Source: an uncultured beta proteobacterium (lineage in GTDB: Bacteria; Pseudomonadota; Gammaproteobacteria; Burkholderiales; SG8-41). Taken from it: a DNA stretch of 35,576 nucleotides. Below are positions 33,789 through 35,576 of the stretch, piece after piece. Position numbers and translations under genes: made by a program. The stretch is from assembly GCA_903893565.1 (NCBI GenBank), contig CAITMU010000100.1, forward strand, positions 1 through 35,576, given 5' to 3'. The notes beneath the pieces were generated by a model. That model saw only the letters and a list, made by a program, of their open reading frames with translations. It was not told the DNA's origin and did no database searches. The number at the start of each line of letters is the position of its first letter. The first letter of the stretch is position 1.

Positions 33789-34514
33789 ATGTACTGGCCC
33801 ATCATTAAAAATAAAAAAACCTATCAATTGATAGTAACGTTAGGAACCATTTCCGCTCTTGCTCTGAACTGCGTGAACTGTGCGACCGCCGAAGAGCGAC
33901 ACGATAAAGGTCGGTATGTTCGTGAGCACGAACACATGCGTTTGGACAACCACTTCAATCATGGTCGTTATTATCCTAATTATGGGTATTTATTTGACGC
34001 CCTGCCCATCGGTTACCGAGAAATTGTTTATGGGCGCCGGAGAATGTTTTTTCACAACGGTATCTGGTATGAGCGATCGGGGCGCGGTTACCTCGTCATT
34101 CGCCCTCCCATAGGAGCCGTGGTGCCGGTTTTACCTCCGGACTACACCTCGTTGATGTATGGCGGGGCACCCTATTATTATGCCAACAACACTTATTATT
34201 CGGCTGGACCCAGTGGCTTCATGGTCATCGAGCAGCCCAAAAGCCTCAATCCTGACACTTACATTCAATCGCCAAACTCAGCAGGCACCGCAGGCCTGCC
34301 TCCCATGGCCCCGCCTGCTCCCTCAGCACCCACGGCCCCCGTTGCTCCGGCCGTGTCCGAAGCCCCCTTCTCCATGGTCCCGCCTGCAGGCAGTGCGCCT
34401 AATGCAGGTTCGCCTCTGTGGTATTACTGCGAACCCACAAAAAACTACTACCCTTATGTCAGCACCTGCACCCAGCCCTGGAAGCCCGTAGCAGCCAAGC
34501 TTGCGCCCCGCTAA
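33789..34514 (+). CDS. DUF6515-family exported protein
   Basis: This 241-aa protein starts at the ATG at 33789, with AGGGG (about 33778-33782) six bases upstream. The N-terminal signal segment (YQLIVTLGTISALALNCVNCATAEE) is followed by a conserved domain with LFDALPIGYREIVYGRRRMFFHNGIWYERSG and YTSLMYGGAPYYYANNTYYSAG repeats. A Pro/Ala-rich linker (about 170-215) then leads to a C-terminal CEPTKNYYPYVSTCTQPW motif. DUF6515 proteins are exported proteins of unknown function; the Cys pair and aromatic C terminus may anchor to the outer membrane or cell wall (inference). It is probably co-transcribed with the LTXXQ-like gene. Confidence 0.82.
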   Translation: MYWPIIKNKKTYQLIVTLGTISALALNCVNCATAEERHDKGRYVREHEHMRLDNHFNHGRYYPNYGYLFDALPIGYREIVYGRRRMFFHNGIWYERSGRGYLVIRPPIGAVVPVLPPDYTSLMYGGAPYYYANNTYYSAGPSGFMVIEQPKSLNPDTYIQSPNSAGTAGLPPMAPPAPSAPTAPVAPAVSEAPFSMVPPAGSAPNAGSPLWYYCEPTKNYYPYVSTCTQPWKPVAAKLAPR

Positions 34515-34544
34515 AAAAATCCTCTTTTAGGGAGTTTTTTTTTC
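34515..34544 (+). terminator. Intrinsic terminator after the DUF6515 gene
   Basis: Directly after the stop, an A-rich arm plus TCCT folds back on GGGA plus a long T-run with one internal mismatch, ending in a stretch of nine T residues. Confidence 0.5.
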
Positions 34545-34666
34545 GAAATAAAAATAATCAACATCGACATAGGCCAGTTAATTTTTATTCCCAATAATCG
34601 TTAATGCCATTTTTATTGGCCAACCTATGCTCAGCAGGGCTGCTGGGGGACAACACCTATTAATAC

Positions 34667-34700
34667 AATTCATTCAAAATGATCTCATTTTGAATGAATT
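34667..34700. repeat. 15-bp perfect inverted repeat
   Basis: Arms 34667-34681 and 34686-34700 are perfectly complementary with a 4-nt loop (ATCT). It lies 18 bp beyond the stop of the minus-strand MFS gene and is AT-rich. It probably acts as a transcript-end stem-loop. A second small GC hairpin (CAGCAG-GG-CTGCTG) is at 34632-34645. Confidence 0.55.
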
Positions 34701-34717
34701 CAAACCATGCCGATCAA

Positions 34718-35576
34718 TCACTCTTCGTTTGTCGAAGTCGGTGCCTCACGTTGCCCACTTAACCAACCGCCAAATAGCATCAAGCTCGCATTAATTAAAA
34801 ACATGGGCAACAATCCTGCCACCGAGGCAATGGCCCCAAAACAAACCGGACTCACTAATTTTGTGAGTTGATTGGTGGTGAATTTAAGTCCGAGTGCCTC
34901 ACCACTTCTGCCGTCTTTAGAATTACTGAACATCAACATTAAAACAATCGGTTGCCCACAGCCCATACCCATACCAAAACCAAAAGCCAGTAGTCCCAGT
35001 AAAATCGGATTCTTACTCAAGGGCAGCAAGGCCAACGTTAAGGCCCCCATTAAAAAAGCGCCCACCAAGACCCTCGTCTCGCCAAAACGAGACAGTAATT
35101 GTGGCAACCCAAATCGAACAATAAAAGCGGCCATCGAATACATAGCAATCAACAAACCTGTGGTGGAGGCCGACAATTGGATGGAATGGGCATACACAGG
35201 CAAATACACTTGAAAAAGATTCACTCCGGCATTGATCAAACTACCGGTCACAAGCGTCTGACGTACAAAAGGGTCTTTGAGCATCGCCATAATGCCCCCT
35301 CCGGCCTTCATTTTGCGTCCTGTCCCTCCCGGTAACAATCGACCCTTCGTCAACAATACGATCAAGGTCACCACACTCAGTATTGACAGATACATACAAG
35401 CGAGTGAATGACTGAAACGATCGATTAAAAATCCACCGGTCACAGGACCTATGAACTGGGCGAGAGAAGTAGACAAGGTATAGTTACTAAAGTATCGCGC
35501 CCGTGTTTGCGCAGTACTTAAAAGTCCAACAAGATTCTGGGTGGCCAGATTAAAAAATATGGCAGATAAACCACAT
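34718..35576 (-). CDS. MFS-family transporter, N terminus outside the window
   Basis: The frame is open to the edge of the window, so the gene is 5'-truncated. The visible 285 residues include GLSAIFFNLATQNLVG, ARYFSNYTLSTSLAQFIGPVTGGFLIDRFSHSLA (the MFS GPxxGGxLxDR-type motif at the end of the first half), and at least six further membrane helices with QLLSRFGETRVLVGAFLMGALTLALLP. A large-facilitator drug or metabolite exporter is likely; the substrate is unknown. An ORF starting at the TTG at 35476 is only an artefact of the edge. It ends in a polar tail (SGQREAPTSTNEE). Confidence 0.85.
   Translation of the reverse strand, partial: CGLSAIFFNLATQNLVGLLSTAQTRARYFSNYTLSTSLAQFIGPVTGGFLIDRFSHSLACMYLSILSVVTLIVLLTKGRLLPGGTGRKMKAGGGIMAMLKDPFVRQTLVTGSLINAGVNLFQVYLPVYAHSIQLSASTTGLLIAMYSMAAFIVRFGLPQLLSRFGETRVLVGAFLMGALTLALLPLSKNPILLGLLAFGFGMGMGCGQPIVLMLMFSNSKDGRSGEALGLKFTTNQLTKLVSPVCFGAIASVAGLLPMFLINASLMLFGGWLSGQREAPTSTNEE

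Overview
The window looks like chromosomal DNA of a Gram-negative bacterium, most likely a betaproteobacterium of the order Burkholderiales. The main argument is five Bug-type periplasmic solute receptors (tripartite tricarboxylate transporter family) in about 11 kb, accompanied by single-copy catabolic enzymes (HMG-CoA lyase, PEP mutase/isocitrate lyase superfamily, IPMDH-like, Gfo/Idh/MocA, HIBADH-like, SDR, DUF3830). This expansion is typical of Alcaligenaceae/Comamonadaceae-like genomes. The base composition is moderate to AT-rich, which is low for that group. The taxonomic call is an inference. No rRNA, tRNA, CRISPR array, phage or recognisable insertion sequence was seen. Layout: (1) 189-4083, plus strand, visibly AT-rich: an 8-Cys exported protein, then a small exported protein, a TMEM43-family protein, an AIM24-family protein and a DUF4337 protein, probably one envelope operon. 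(2) 4315-8414, minus strand: an SMR efflux pump, a TauD/TfdA dioxygenase, two tandem DUF6644 membrane proteins and a nitrilase-superfamily amidase. (3) 8576-9640, plus: an isopropylmalate/isocitrate-dehydrogenase-family enzyme starting at GTG. (4) 9681-12626, minus: a Bug receptor, a DctP-type TRAP receptor with no signal peptide, and a Gfo/Idh/MocA oxidoreductase. (5) 12911-15963, plus: Bug, HIBADH-family dehydrogenase, Bug. (6) 16038-23850, minus: a long same-strand cluster of HMG-CoA lyase, SDR, Bug, UGSC-type selenoprotein, Bug, PEP mutase/isocitrate lyase-family enzyme, LOG-family protein and DUF3830 protein. (7) 24548-27524: a bacterial EXORDIUM/PHI-1-like secreted protein, a SnoaL/DUF4440-like exported protein, a doubtful small ORF and a cupin-like protein. 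(8) 27587-32545: an enolase-superfamily enzyme, a YdjC/ChbG/HpnK-type deacetylase, a GtrA-family protein, a GT39/ArnT-like transferase and a GT2 polyprenyl-phosphate glycosyltransferase, which together look like a lipid-linked envelope glycosylation set. (9) 33147-35576: an LTXXQ/Spy-like periplasmic protein, a DUF6515 protein and a partial MFS transporter. The most notable item is the gene at 19288-20928. A plain ORF caller splits it in two at an in-frame TGA (20638-20640). Read through as selenocysteine, the junction gives the motif Sec-Gly-Ser-Cys (UGSC). Downstream of the TGA lies a perfect 8-bp hairpin at the distance expected of a bacterial SECIS element. The gene is therefore very probably an intact selenoprotein of the UGSC family, fused to a C-terminal domain of about 350 residues that I do not recognise and embedded in a catabolic/uptake operon. 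How the pieces cooperate is inference: Bug receptors would capture organic acids, and the HMG-CoA lyase, SDR and PEPM-type lyase would act on branched or oxo-acid intermediates, with the selenoprotein as an uncharacterised redox or reductase-like component.
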